64,000 nucleotides of DNA from the NCBI RefSeq assembly GCF_008638365.1, contig NZ_VWVU01000008.1, positions 62,001-126,000 on the forward strand, read 5' to 3'. The notes under the pieces were generated by a model. The model was given only the letters and a program-made list of their open reading frames with translations, was not told the origin of the DNA and did not search any database. Each line of letters begins with the position of its first letter. Within the stretch, counting starts at the first letter, position 1. Of the stretch, positions 17,714 through 26,321 are shown one piece after another. Source of the stretch: Nocardiopsis quinghaiensis. GTDB lineage: Bacteria > Actinomycetota > Actinomycetes > Streptosporangiales > Streptosporangiaceae. A program made the position numbers and the translations under genes.

Positions 17714-20437
17714 CTAGCCGAGGAGCCCGTCCAGGGGGATCAGCACACCCGAGCCCAGTGCCACCAGGCCCGTGGACAACAGCACCACCACCATGAACAA
17801 CGACCCCGCCACGGCCAGGCGGAACGCCCCCAGGCGGCGGCGGGCCCGGGAGGCGGGCTTCTTGTTGGCCGCCGCGCGCCCCAGCGCCAGCAGCGCCACC
17901 GACAACAGCACCGGGAACCACCACGCGGCGCCCATGCCGCCCGGCAGCAGCCCGGTCACCGAACCGGTCACCTCCGACAGCCAGCCCAGGACGGCGCCGT
18001 CGCCGGCGTCCAACAGGCCGGTGTAGGCCGAGGTCACGAACTCGCTCTCGGGGTAGAAGCCCTCCTGCGGGCGTACCACCCGGCCCAGCCCGTCCACCAG
18101 GCCCAGCAGCGCCGCCGGATAGGCGAAGCGACGGCACCTGCCCGCCGTCATCGCCCGCTGGATCTGACCCATGGTCCGATCGGCCCTGCGCCTCCGGCGC
18201 TCCTGCTCGCGGGGGCTCAGCTCGGGCTCCCGCGCGCCCGGGGGGCCGTAGGGGCGCGGTACGGCCGGGTGGTCCGGCCTGGTCGGCGCCACGGCGGCCT
18301 CGGTCCCGCGCCGTCTGACGGTGGAGAGCCTCTCCCGGGCCTGTGCCCAGCGCTCATGGGCCGAACCGGCCAACGACGCCCACCGGTCCTGACGGCGTGC
18401 CCTGCCGTCGGCGCGCTCGCGTTCGGCGATCCCGCCGCCGACCCGGACCGCCTCGGGCAGCAGGAGCACGGCGGTGACCAGAGCGCCCCTGGTGGCCAGG
18501 GCGTCGCGTCCGGTGCCGTCGCGCAGTGCCAGGCGCCGCTGCTCCGCCCACCAGGGGGCGTGCGGAGCGGTGCTGCGCTGACGGGGGTGCCAGGACTGGC
18601 GCCGCAGCAGCGAGCGGTACCGGGACGCGGTATCGGGGACCAGCACCAGCTCGACCGCCCGTGCCCACGCGGTGTCCGTCTCGTGGGTGTCCGGGCTCCG
18701 CGGGGCGTCCGGCCCCGAGCCGACCAGCCGGTCGACGGTCTCGGACACCCGCCGCATGATCAGGGGCACCTCGTGCTGGACGCGCTCCAGCAGGGCGCAC
18801 CGGCCCGAGCCGCCGGAACGGCAGCCCGGGTGCGGGCACCAGTGCTGGGCGCCCAGCCCGACCGCGCCCGAGGCCACGGCCTCGCGTACCACCGCGTGCC
18901 GGCTGGCCTCGCCGGTGGACAGGGCCAGCAGCCCGTCGGCGCTGATCCCGTGCCCCCGGAAGCGCGGCGGCATCCCCGGCACGTACCGGGCGGCCAGTGC
19001 GCTGATCGCCACGTGCGCCCGTTCTGGGTACTCGTCCAGGCCGGTCAGGTAGGCGCGGTCGAAGGTGTAGTCGTTGACCTCGCGGTCCAGCCAGGTGCGC
19101 AGCTGCGGCCAGTGGCTGAGCAGCCACATGGCGCCGGTCTCGGAGCGGTCGAGCAGGTCGAAGGCCAGGCTCGGCGGGTCCTCGTGGTTGGCCCCCGCGA
19201 AGTCGATGGGGCGCATGCGGCGCGCCGTGCGGATCTGCGGACGCTCACCGGCCAGCCACTGGAGGACCTCGTCGTAGCCCCAGCGCGCGGACGGGGCGGG
19301 CGCGAGCAGGCCGCGGACCAGCAGCCGCCAGCGCTCGTCGGTGACCGCGGAGATGTCCACCTCGGTGTTGCGGGCGGTCAGCCAGTTGCCGCCGCGCTCG
19401 GGGCGCCGGCCGGCCACCAGCTCGTGCGCGATCACGCCCAGGGACCACCAGGCGGCGGGCGCCTCGCGGCGGCCCTCGACTACCTCGGGCGCCGCGTAGT
19501 CCTCGGTGATGGCCAGCCCGCCGTAGACACGGCTCATGGTGGCGCGCACGGCGCCGCCGAAGTCGGTGAGCGCCACGACCGGCGGGTCCGGGGACCGCAC
19601 CAGCAGGTTCTCCGGTTTGACGTCGGTGTGGTTGTGCTGGAGGTCGCTCTGCCAGTGGTGCAGGCACTCGGCGACCGCGCGGACCACGGCGCGGGCCCGC
19701 TCCTCCTCCAGGGGAGCCTGGTCGATGAGCGCGCGCAGCGACCCCTGGGAGAAGTACTCCTGCGCCTCCCAGGCCAGGTCCTCGCCCCAGGCGCTGGCCG
19801 CGGTGCCGTAGCCGTGGATGGCGGGGGCGTGCGGCGACGCGGTGCCGCGGGCGCGGAGCCGGTCGAGGAGTTCGCGGTTGATGTCGTGCCCGGGCCGGTA
19901 GACCTTGAGCGCGAGCCGGCGTCCGGGGGAGCCGGTGGGTTCGGTCAGGTAGACGACGGCCTCACCGCCCGCGCCGATGTGGTCGAGCACCCGGTATCTG
20001 CGGCGCAGCTCGGCGGGGACCGCGTAGTCGAGGTCGCCCGCGGGACCGACCACCACGCGCGAGACGAGGCGGGCCATCCAGTCCAGGAGCGGGCCGAACA
20101 GGGTCCGCCACCAGGGGGTGCGGCCCTCGCCGCGGCCGTTGCCGGGGACGGCGGGACCGGACTGTGGGGCGCCGGCCCTCGCCGTCGGGGCGGCGGAGGC
20201 GGAGCGGTCCGGCCGGGCGGAGCCGGGCAGGACGCTGGTGCGCTCCGCGCCGGGGGCGGTGACGCGGGTGGGCTCCGTGTCACCCTGCCGTGTGGATCCC
20301 GGACGCAGGACGCGCGTGACCCAGCGTGTGGCTCCCGCACGGGTGGAGCCCTCACCGGGGCCGGTTCGCGTGGTCGGCGCGGTGGGTTCGATCCGTTGGG
20401 TCGGCGCGTTGTCGTCGCCGGAGTCGGGCATGACCAT
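17714..20437 (-). CDS. membrane-anchored serine/threonine protein kinase, atypical catalytic loop
   Basis: A 907-aa Hanks-type kinase. After a disordered Thr/Pro/Arg-rich leader (1-105), the kinase domain runs ~150-400: Gly loop GAGGEAVVY (155-163), Lys178 in LALKVY, catalytic loop HTDVKPENLL (270-279) where the usual R of HRD is Thr, DFG at 292-294 and APE at 316-318. A ~280-residue unassigned region follows with a cysteine cluster (CPHPGC and, 7 residues on, C) and many helices. Then comes an Arg-rich stretch and three or four C-terminal hydrophobic segments (~760-905). The membrane anchor is thus at the C-terminus, unlike PknB/PknA, and there are no PASTA repeats. Targets unknown. Confidence 0.88.
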   Translation of the reverse strand: MVMPDSGDDNAPTQRIEPTAPTTRTGPGEGSTRAGATRWVTRVLRPGSTRQGDTEPTRVTAPGAERTSVLPGSARPDRSASAAPTARAGAPQSGPAVPGNGRGEGRTPWWRTLFGPLLDWMARLVSRVVVGPAGDLDYAVPAELRRRYRVLDHIGAGGEAVVYLTEPTGSPGRRLALKVYRPGHDINRELLDRLRARGTASPHAPAIHGYGTAASAWGEDLAWEAQEYFSQGSLRALIDQAPLEEERARAVVRAVAECLHHWQSDLQHNHTDVKPENLLVRSPDPPVVALTDFGGAVRATMSRVYGGLAITEDYAAPEVVEGRREAPAAWWSLGVIAHELVAGRRPERGGNWLTARNTEVDISAVTDERWRLLVRGLLAPAPSARWGYDEVLQWLAGERPQIRTARRMRPIDFAGANHEDPPSLAFDLLDRSETGAMWLLSHWPQLRTWLDREVNDYTFDRAYLTGLDEYPERAHVAISALAARYVPGMPPRFRGHGISADGLLALSTGEASRHAVVREAVASGAVGLGAQHWCPHPGCRSGGSGRCALLERVQHEVPLIMRRVSETVDRLVGSGPDAPRSPDTHETDTAWARAVELVLVPDTASRYRSLLRRQSWHPRQRSTAPHAPWWAEQRRLALRDGTGRDALATRGALVTAVLLLPEAVRVGGGIAERERADGRARRQDRWASLAGSAHERWAQARERLSTVRRRGTEAAVAPTRPDHPAVPRPYGPPGAREPELSPREQERRRRRADRTMGQIQRAMTAGRCRRFAYPAALLGLVDGLGRVVRPQEGFYPESEFVTSAYTGLLDAGDGAVLGWLSEVTGSVTGLLPGGMGAAWWFPVLLSVALLALGRAAANKKPASRARRRLGAFRLAVAGSLFMVVVLLSTGLVALGSGVLIPLDGLLG

Positions 20438-20658
20438 GGAGGCCGGGGCCGTCCTTCGGATAGGCGTTGGTGTCGTGTACGGGTGGGGGACCGACGGTTC
20501 TTCCAGGGTAGGCCGGAGCGGCCCGCCGCGCGCGTTGTCGGCGGCACCGGCTCGGGATGTGTCGTCCCCCGCTCTCCGTTCGACTCCTCACGGCTCCGTG
20601 GAGTTCCGCCGAACACGTGTGATCTGGAGGCCGGTGGCGCTGAGGTGGTTCAGCGCCG

Positions 20659-20970
20659 TCAGTGCTGTTCGCGCGGGGCCGTGCCGAGTTTCTCGCATGC
20701 CTCCTGGTACATGCGCACGACCTCGGTCCGGATCTGGGCGCGCTCGGTCAGCGGCCGGGCCCAGGGGATGCGGACGGCGTGCTCGGTGCCGTCCGCGGTG
20801 ACCGCGTAGTCGCCGCCGTCGCCGTCCAGGCCCGTCATACGGGCGGCGGTGGCCTCGGGAAGGCCGCCCAGGGCGCGGCAGATGAGCAGGGTGTCCTCGG
20901 GGTGGTCGCCGTTCATGTGGGCGGTGACGGCGGCGACGGTCTCGGGGGGGAAGGGGTGGGGCGAGGGCAC
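20659..20970 (-). CDS. DUF2470-domain protein
   Basis: A 103-residue protein with the DUF2470 signature (PF10615): AVTAHMNGDHPEDTLLICRA at the N-terminus, then GLDGDGGDYAV and RIPWARPLTERAQIRTEVVR. The domain also occurs as the C-terminal part of heme-utilisation/pyridoxamine-oxidase-like (HugZ-type) proteins, where it is linked to heme binding; here it stands alone. GTG 20970 is preceded by a strong AGGAGG. It may be cotranscribed with the kinase gene 221 nt downstream. I see nothing coding in that 221-nt gap. Confidence 0.85.
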   Translation of the reverse strand: MPSPHPFPPETVAAVTAHMNGDHPEDTLLICRALGGLPEATAARMTGLDGDGGDYAVTADGTEHAVRIPWARPLTERAQIRTEVVRMYQEACEKLGTAPREQH

Positions 20971-21013
20971 GGAACCTCCTGGCCGACGGGTGGGCGCTCA
21001 CGGAGAACGCGAA

Positions 21014-21042
21014 CGGGGGAAGGGTGCGTGGCCCTTCCCCCG
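21014..21042 (-). terminator. intrinsic terminator after yceI
   Basis: CGGGGGAAGGG (21014-21024) pairs perfectly with CCCTTCCCCCG (21032-21042) around a 7-nt loop. This is an 11-bp GC-rich stem between yceI and the DUF2470 gene on the minus strand. No U-tract, as is common in actinobacteria. Confidence 0.75.
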
Positions 21043-21138
21043 CCGACGATATCCGAGGGGTTCCGGAGATGGTGACGGTGTGTCGTCAACGCTCCGGGGC
21101 GGATGCCGCCCCGACGCCGCGGTCCCGCCCGGTCCCGC

Positions 21139-21681
21139 TCAGTCCTGGCGGGTGAACTCGGCGTCGATGTCGATGGTGATCCTGTCGCCGACGACCACGC
21201 CGCCGCCGTCCATCGGCATCTCGATGTCCACGCCGAACTCCTTGCGGCTGATCTGCGTGGTACCGGTGAAGCCGGCGCGGGTCATGCCGTAGGGGTCGAT
21301 GGTGGAGCCGTTGAACTCCAGCGCGATCTCGACCGGCCGGGTGTTGCCCTTGACGCTCAGGTCGCCCTTGAGGACGAAGTCCTCGCCCTTGGCCTCGATG
21401 CCGGTGGAGCGGAAGGTGAACTGCGGGTTCTGCTCGACGTCGAAGAAGTCGGCCGAGCGGATGTGGGTGTCGCGGTCACCGCTGTCCGTGTTGATGGAGC
21501 CCGCGTCGATGGTGGCCTCGACGGAGGACCGCATGGGGTCCTCGGGGACCGTCAGGGTGGCGTCGAACTTCTCGAAGCGGCCGCGTACCTTGCTGACCAT
21601 CATGTGCCGTACGGAGAAGCCGATGACACTGTGGGTGGCGTCGATCGTCCAGGTGCCGGGCTTCAGTTCCTGCTCTGCCAT
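21139..21681 (-). CDS. YceI-family lipid-binding protein
   Basis: A YceI-like (PF04264) polyisoprenoid-binding lipocalin-type beta barrel, 180 aa. Family features: GTWTIDATHSVIGFSVRHMM at the N-terminus, VEATIDAGSINTDSGDRDTH, SADFFDVEQNPQFTF, LSVKGNTRPV and GFTGTTQISRKEFG. There is no signal peptide, so it is cytoplasmic here. ATG 21681 is preceded by GAGGAAG. Divergent from a MarR regulator, a common pairing; a 14-bp palindrome lies between them. Likely function is binding of isoprenoid quinones or related lipids, often stress-linked. Confidence 0.93.
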   Translation of the reverse strand: MAEQELKPGTWTIDATHSVIGFSVRHMMVSKVRGRFEKFDATLTVPEDPMRSSVEATIDAGSINTDSGDRDTHIRSADFFDVEQNPQFTFRSTGIEAKGEDFVLKGDLSVKGNTRPVEIALEFNGSTIDPYGMTRAGFTGTTQISRKEFGVDIEMPMDGGGVVVGDRITIDIDAEFTRQD

Positions 21682-21757
21682 GGTGTCTTCCTCGTCGGGT
21701 CGGCGGGCCCGGAGTCGGGCCCTGCTCACTGCTGAGTAACAAAGCAGCTTAGAAGTA

Positions 21758-21771
21758 TCTTCCTTGGAAGA
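21758..21771. promoter_or_regulatory. candidate MarR operator between yceI and marR
   Basis: TCTTCC-TT-GGAAGA is a perfect 6-bp inverted repeat with a 2-bp spacer in an AT-rich patch (21735-21776) between the divergent start codons. MarR proteins usually bind palindromes of this size in such divergent regions and repress both genes. Binding here is inferred. Confidence 0.5.
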
Positions 21772-21820
21772 GTTTAAGTGCTCCGACGCGCTCGTGCAAG
21801 GTCGGACACGGGGCCGCCAC

Positions 21821-21826
21821 TACGAT
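21821..21826 (+). promoter_or_regulatory. -10 box for leaderless marR transcript
   Basis: TACGAT (TANNNT) ends 7 nt before ATG 21834. No ribosome binding site stands in front of that ATG, so a leaderless mRNA is likely. Confidence 0.45.
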
Positions 21827-21833
21827 GGGCCCC

Positions 21834-22298
21834 ATGGACAAGGCCACGTGGCTCGACGGCGAGGAACAGCACGTCTGGCGTGGTTTCCTCAGGATGAACG
21901 CCTGGATCTACGACGAGCTGGAGAAGGACCTTCGCGCACGCACGGGGCTCTCGCTCATCGAGTACGGCATCCTCGTGCACCTGTCGGAGGCGCACGACCA
22001 GCGCATGCGGATGCGGGTGCTCGCCGACAGCGTCATCGTCTCCAAGAGCAGGCTCTCCCACCAGGTCGCCCGGCTCGAACGCGACGGCTACGTGCACCGG
22101 GAGCACTGCGACGACGACCGGCGCGGGCTGTGGGCCGTACTCACGGAGAAGGGCTCCCTGCTCCTGGACCAGGCAGCGCCCGGACACGCCACGTGCGTGC
22201 GCTCCCTGATGTTCGACAGGCTCACGGGCGAACAGGTCTCCCAGCTCAGCGCGATCATCGCCGCCCTGGAGAGTGACGGGGCCCTTCCCCGCGTGTAG
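21834..22298 (+). CDS. MarR-family transcriptional regulator
   Basis: A 154-residue winged-helix regulator. The recognition region VLADSVIVSKSRLSHQVARL and the wing DGYVHREHCDDDRRGLWAVL, followed by TEKGSLLLDQAAPGHATCV, are typical of MarR. It is likely a homodimer sensing a small ligand or oxidant; two cysteines (in HCDDD and ATCVRSL) could be redox sensors, but this is speculative. It probably controls itself and the divergent yceI through the palindrome at 21758-21771. Confidence 0.93.
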   Translation: MDKATWLDGEEQHVWRGFLRMNAWIYDELEKDLRARTGLSLIEYGILVHLSEAHDQRMRMRVLADSVIVSKSRLSHQVARLERDGYVHREHCDDDRRGLWAVLTEKGSLLLDQAAPGHATCVRSLMFDRLTGEQVSQLSAIIAALESDGALPRV

Positions 22299-22338
22299 AC
22301 CGTGCGAGTTCGGGACACACCGCCCCGCCGGCCCCCGG

Positions 22339-22344
22339 TAGAGT
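22339..22344 (+). promoter_or_regulatory. -10 box for leaderless SseB-like gene
   Basis: TAGAGT (TANNNT) ends 8 nt before GTG 22353, and no Shine-Dalgarno sequence is visible there. It supports GTG 22353 as a leaderless start. Confidence 0.4.
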
Positions 22345-22352
22345 CGGTGCCC

Positions 22353-23093
22353 GTGAGCAGACCATCCATCACCGGCGCCCAGGACTTCCGTGACGACGAC
22401 GGCGGCACCGACCCCGAGGTCGGGGCGCGCCTGCGCGAACACGCGTCGGGAGAGGCCGGTGACCGCCAGGTGCTGGCCGCGCTCAGCGGGTCCCGTGTGC
22501 TCATCCCGGTGGTCGCCACGGCCACCGAGACGGGGAAGGGCGCCGGCGGGCTCACCAAGGACAAGCACAGCGAGGTCGCCGTCCCGATCATGACGGGCAA
22601 GGACGGGCGCCGGGGCATGCTCGCCTTCACCTCGGTGGACGCGGTCCGCCGCTGGCGCCCGGACGCGCGTCCGGTGCCCTTCAGCACCCAGGACGCCTGC
22701 CAGGCGGCCGTGGAGGAGGGCGCGGACGCCCTGGTGGTCGACGTGGCCGGCCCGACGCCCTACACCGTCCAGGGCCGTTTCCTCACCATGCTCGCCGAGA
22801 CCGGCGCCGTCCCCGAGCCCAGGAACGACCCGCAGGTCCTCGCACTCGTCTACCGGGTCACACACACCGAGTTCGGCATCGAGCGCGTGCGCATCCACCC
22901 CTCCGAGCGCGGTGACATCGGCATCCGCCTCGAACTGGACGAGCGCGACGACGAGGCCCTGCGGCGCGTGGCCGAGCGGCTCACCGCCGAACTGCGGTAC
23001 GTACTGCCCGGAGGCATCGAGCTGAGCGCCGTCGTGCGCGCCCGGCGGGACGACGGCAGGGAGCCCGGCCCGAAGGCGGCCGACGGGGAGTAG
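22353..23093 (+). CDS. SseB-family N-terminal domain protein
   Basis: A 246-aa cytoplasmic protein with the SseB N-terminal fold (PF07179): ARVLIPVV-type strand (SRVLIPVVATATETGK), EVAVPIMTGKDGRRGMLAFT, and a helix ending in ALVVDVAGPTPYTVQGR. The family is common in actinobacteria next to translation or aromatic amino-acid genes and its role is not established. The name comes from a rhodanese-associated/enhanced serine sensitivity protein and should not be taken as type III secretion. The C-terminal third (LELDERDDEALRRVAERL) is acidic/helical. Confidence 0.7.
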   Translation: MSRPSITGAQDFRDDDGGTDPEVGARLREHASGEAGDRQVLAALSGSRVLIPVVATATETGKGAGGLTKDKHSEVAVPIMTGKDGRRGMLAFTSVDAVRRWRPDARPVPFSTQDACQAAVEEGADALVVDVAGPTPYTVQGRFLTMLAETGAVPEPRNDPQVLALVYRVTHTEFGIERVRIHPSERGDIGIRLELDERDDEALRRVAERLTAELRYVLPGGIELSAVVRARRDDGREPGPKAADGE

Positions 23094-23214
23094 GTCCGGC
23101 GGAGGGGCGCCGGCGCCGCCCGCGTGTGCCGGAACCGCCTGGTCCGCGTCCCGAGTTGTCCACAGGCAGGACCTGGCGGTGTCGCCGCGGGGACCGAAAC
23201 GGTAGCTTCCCAAC

Positions 23215-24183
23215 ATGCCCATTCCCTCGGCATTCGCGCTCCACCCGTACCTGTGGACGGCCGCCACCGCGGTCCTCCTCGTCCTGCTCGGTGCGGCGAC
23301 GGGCCAGCTCAACGGCCGCCTGGTCCGCCTCTTCGGACCGGCGTGGACGCCGCGGACCCCCGGACCCCGGGGCACGCTCGCGGGACGCCGGGACCTGCCA
23401 CTCCCGGCGGAGCGGCAGGACGACGCCACGACGGTCCCCGTGGACGCCGAGGGCGTACCCGGCGAGCGTCCGCCGCCGGACGACGAGGGACCGCCGCCTC
23501 CCCGCTGCCCCCACTGCTGTGCCGAACTCCGCTTCCTGCGCTGCTTTCCCGTCGTGGAGGCGCGTGCGTTCCGAAAACGCGGGGCCTGCCCCCACTGCGA
23601 GCAGGTCATCCGCCCCGACCTCGCGGTCCCCGTCACGACCGCCCTCCTCTTCGGCGCCGTCGGGCTCTGGGTCCTGGCACGGCCCCCCTGGTGCCCGTTC
23701 GACCTTCCCGCCGTGCTCTGGCTGGTCGCCGTCGGCGTGCTGCTGTCCGTCGTCGACCTGCGGGTCATGCGCCTGCCCGACGCCATCGTCGCCCCCGCCT
23801 ACCCGGTGGCCGTGGTGCTGGTCGGGGCGGCCGCGCTTCTGCCGCCCGGCGCTCCCGACACCGACCGGTTCGCCGAGGCACTGGCCAGCATGGTCCTGGT
23901 GACGGTGCTGTACTGGCTGTTGTGGCGGGTGCACCGCACGGGGATCGGGTTCGGCGACGTCAAACTGTCCGGGCTCACCGGACTGTACGCGGGCTGGGCT
24001 GCGGGCCCCTTCGGGGCGCTGGTCTCCGTCTTCTGGGCCTTCGCCGCCTTCTCGCTCGTGGGCGTCGCCCTCATGGCGCTCCGGCGGCTCACCCGCAGGG
24101 ATCCGCTGCCGCTCGGCCCGTTCATGCTCGCCGCCGCCCTCGCCACCGTCCTGGTCGGAGGACCCCTGGCACCGCAACCCTGA
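23215..24183 (+). CDS. prepilin peptidase (type IV leader peptidase, A24 family)
   Basis: A polytopic aspartic protease processing type IV/Tad prepilin-like signal peptides. The two catalytic aspartates are in SVVDLRVMRLPD and the GxGD motif of GIGFGDVKLSGLTGLYAGW. An unusually long N-terminal loop (residues ~45-125), rich in Pro/Asp, precedes a cysteine module with CPHCC and CPHCEQ, replacing the usual methyltransferase-domain CxxC pairs. About seven hydrophobic segments; 322 aa. No pilin genes are nearby. The gene sits just before aroC, a known actinobacterial neighbourhood. ATG 23215 has no strong ribosome binding site. Confidence 0.88.
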   Translation: MPIPSAFALHPYLWTAATAVLLVLLGAATGQLNGRLVRLFGPAWTPRTPGPRGTLAGRRDLPLPAERQDDATTVPVDAEGVPGERPPPDDEGPPPPRCPHCCAELRFLRCFPVVEARAFRKRGACPHCEQVIRPDLAVPVTTALLFGAVGLWVLARPPWCPFDLPAVLWLVAVGVLLSVVDLRVMRLPDAIVAPAYPVAVVLVGAAALLPPGAPDTDRFAEALASMVLVTVLYWLLWRVHRTGIGFGDVKLSGLTGLYAGWAAGPFGALVSVFWAFAAFSLVGVALMALRRLTRRDPLPLGPFMLAAALATVLVGGPLAPQP

Positions 24184-24228
24184 GCCCGGGTGCGCCGCCG
24201 TGCACCGGTCCGTGGGAAGATCGTGCAC

Positions 24229-25410
24229 ATGTTGCGTTGGCTGACCGCGGGGGAGTCCCACGGACCCGCACTCGTCGCGATTCTGGAGGGCCTCCCGGCC
24301 GGTGTGTCCGTCACCTCTGACGACATCGCCGCCGCGCTGCTCCGCCGTCGCGCCGGGTACGGACGTGGTGCCCGGATGAAGTTCGAGAAGGACCAGGTCT
24401 CCGTTGTCGGAGGCATTCGCCACGGCCGTACCCAGGGGGGACCGGTCGCGATCGAGGTCGGGAACACCGAGTGGCCCAAGTGGGAGAAGGTGATGTCGCC
24501 CGATCCGGTCCCCGACGAGGAGCTGGAGGGCGTGGCGCGCAACGCGCCGCTCACCCGGCCCCGTCCCGGGCACGCCGACCTGGTCGGTATGCAGAAGTAC
24601 GGGCACGAGGAGTCACGGCCCATCCTGGAGCGCGCCAGCGCCCGTGAGACCGCGGCCCGCGTCGCGATCGGTGAGGTGGCCCGCCAGTTCTGCCGCCAGG
24701 CGCTGGGCGCGGAGATCCTCAGCCACGTGGTGTCCATGGGGCCCGTGGCGGTGCCCGAGGACGCGCCCGAGCCGCGCCCGGAGGACCTGGAGGCGGTCGA
24801 CGCCGACCCGGTGCGCTGCTTCGACCCCCGGACCAGCGCCCGCATGGTCGAGGAGATCGACGACACCAGGAAGTCCGGCGACACCCTCGGCGGCGTGGTC
24901 GAGGTGCTGGTCTACGGCCTGCCGCCCGGTCTGGGCAGCCACGTGCACTGGGACCGGCGCATGGACGCGCGCCTGGCCGGCGCGCTCATGGGCATCCAGG
25001 CGATCAAGGGCGTCGAGGTCGGCGACGGGTTCCGTACCGCCGCCCGCCGGGGCTCGGCCGCGCACGACGAGATCGAGCCCGGCCCGGAGGGCGTGCGCCG
25101 CCGCACGAACCGCGCCGGCGGTGTCGAGGGCGGTATGACCACCGGCGACCCGCTGCGGGTGCGCGCCGCGATGAAGCCGATCGCGACGGTGCCCAAGTCG
25201 CTGGACACCGTCGACACCGAGACCGGCGAACCCGCGCGGGCCCACCACCAGCGCAGCGACGTCACGGCGGTCCCGGCCGCCGGTGTGGTCGCCGAGGCGA
25301 TGGTCGCCCTGGTGATCGCCGAGGCCGCCGTGGAGAAGTTCGGCGGCGACTCGGTCCCCGAGACCGCGCGCAACCTCAGGGGCTACCTGGACTCGCTGAC
25401 CATCCGGTGA
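24229..25410 (+). CDS. aroC: chorismate synthase
   Basis: Converts 5-enolpyruvylshikimate 3-phosphate to chorismate with reduced FMN. Signatures are [20 protein letters not shown] (N-terminal signature 1), [56 protein letters not shown] (signature 2) and [14 protein letters not shown] with [16 protein letters not shown]. 393 aa, normal. ATG 24229 is where the family N-terminus begins. aroK-aroB follow, but a strong terminator and a DUF998 gene intervene. FMN for the reaction comes from the rib pathway encoded earlier in the window. Confidence 0.98.
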   Translation: MLRWLTAGESHGPALVAILEGLPAGVSVTSDDIAAALLRRRAGYGRGARMKFEKDQVSVVGGIRHGRTQGGPVAIEVGNTEWPKWEKVMSPDPVPDEELEGVARNAPLTRPRPGHADLVGMQKYGHEESRPILERASARETAARVAIGEVARQFCRQALGAEILSHVVSMGPVAVPEDAPEPRPEDLEAVDADPVRCFDPRTSARMVEEIDDTRKSGDTLGGVVEVLVYGLPPGLGSHVHWDRRMDARLAGALMGIQAIKGVEVGDGFRTAARRGSAAHDEIEPGPEGVRRRTNRAGGVEGGMTTGDPLRVRAAMKPIATVPKSLDTVDTETGEPARAHHQRSDVTAVPAAGVVAEAMVALVIAEAAVEKFGGDSVPETARNLRGYLDSLTIR

Positions 25411-25466
25411 GCCCGTGCCCTCCGGCCCGTCCTCCCGGGACGGGCCGGGGCTCTCCCACGGGCTTT
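25411..25466 (+). terminator. strong two-tier terminator after aroC
   Basis: CCGGCCCGTCC (25422-25432) pairs perfectly with GGACGGGCCGG (25438-25448). An outer pair, GCCCGTG (25411-25417) with CACGGGC (25457-25463), encloses it and TTTC follows. It begins right after the aroC stop codon. Confidence 0.8.
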
Positions 25467-25516
25467 CGAGGCCCCCTGCCCTGGATGCGGAACATCCCCC
25501 GGCGAAGGCGGTCCCC

Positions 25517-26170
25517 ATGTCAGTGACGCGCGGGCTCCTACTGTGCGGGGCCGTCGCGGGCCCCCTCTTCGTCCTGGTGTTCACCGTCGCCGGAGCGGTG
25601 CGGTCCGACTACCTGCCGCTGCGCCATCCCGTCAGCTCACTGGCGCTGACCGGGGCCGGATGGACCCAGACCGCGAACTTCCTGGTCACGGGGGCGCTCC
25701 TGGTGGCCTTCGCGGTGGGCGTGCGGCGGCTTCTGGGACGGTCCTCACGGGCGGGTGTGAAGCCGTGGCCTCTGGCCGTCGCCGGCGCCGGGCTGACCGG
25801 CGCCGGACTGTTCCCGGCCGATCCCGTGAGCGGCTACCCGCCGGGCACACCGGACGAGCTGGTGTACACCCCGGTCGGCGTCCTCCACGATGCCGCGTCG
25901 GCACTGTTCTTCCTCGGGCTGCCGCTGGCCTGCCTCGCCTTCGCCCCGTGGTTCGCGCGCACCCGCAGGCGGGCCCTGGCCGCGTACTCCGTGCTCAGCG
26001 GGGCCGTCTTCCTCGGACTGTTCATCCTGGCGGGCATCGGGTTCTCGCAGGTGCCGGAGTTCGTGGAGCTGGGCGGTCTCCACCAGCGGCTCTCGCTCGT
26101 CGTGGGACTGGCGTGGACGACGGTGCTCGCCCTCGTCCTGCTGCGCACGGACGACGGACCCCCGCCGTGA
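25517..26170 (+). CDS. DUF998-family membrane protein
   Basis: A 217-residue integral membrane protein with six predicted hydrophobic segments, matching the DUF998 pattern: DYLPLRHPVSSLALTGAGWT after TM1, an FPADPVSGYPPGT loop after TM3 and a conserved LHDAASALFFLGLPLACLAF. Function is unknown. ATG 25517 begins at the conserved N-terminus. The gene lies between aroC and aroK, behind the aroC terminator, so it is probably transcribed separately. Its composition matches the neighbours and gives no sign of recent transfer. Confidence 0.85.
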   Translation: MSVTRGLLLCGAVAGPLFVLVFTVAGAVRSDYLPLRHPVSSLALTGAGWTQTANFLVTGALLVAFAVGVRRLLGRSSRAGVKPWPLAVAGAGLTGAGLFPADPVSGYPPGTPDELVYTPVGVLHDAASALFFLGLPLACLAFAPWFARTRRRALAAYSVLSGAVFLGLFILAGIGFSQVPEFVELGGLHQRLSLVVGLAWTTVLALVLLRTDDGPPP

Positions 26171-26321
26171 CCCGGTGGGCCCCGCGCCGGGCCGGACGCC
26201 CGTGTGCCGGGACGTCCCACACGCGGGAGCGGCGGGTCTGCTAGACAGAGAGGAGCACGTAACACGGTGCCGCCCCCGCGCGTGCGGGGTCGGACCCACG
26301 GATCCCCTAGGCAGGCAGAGC

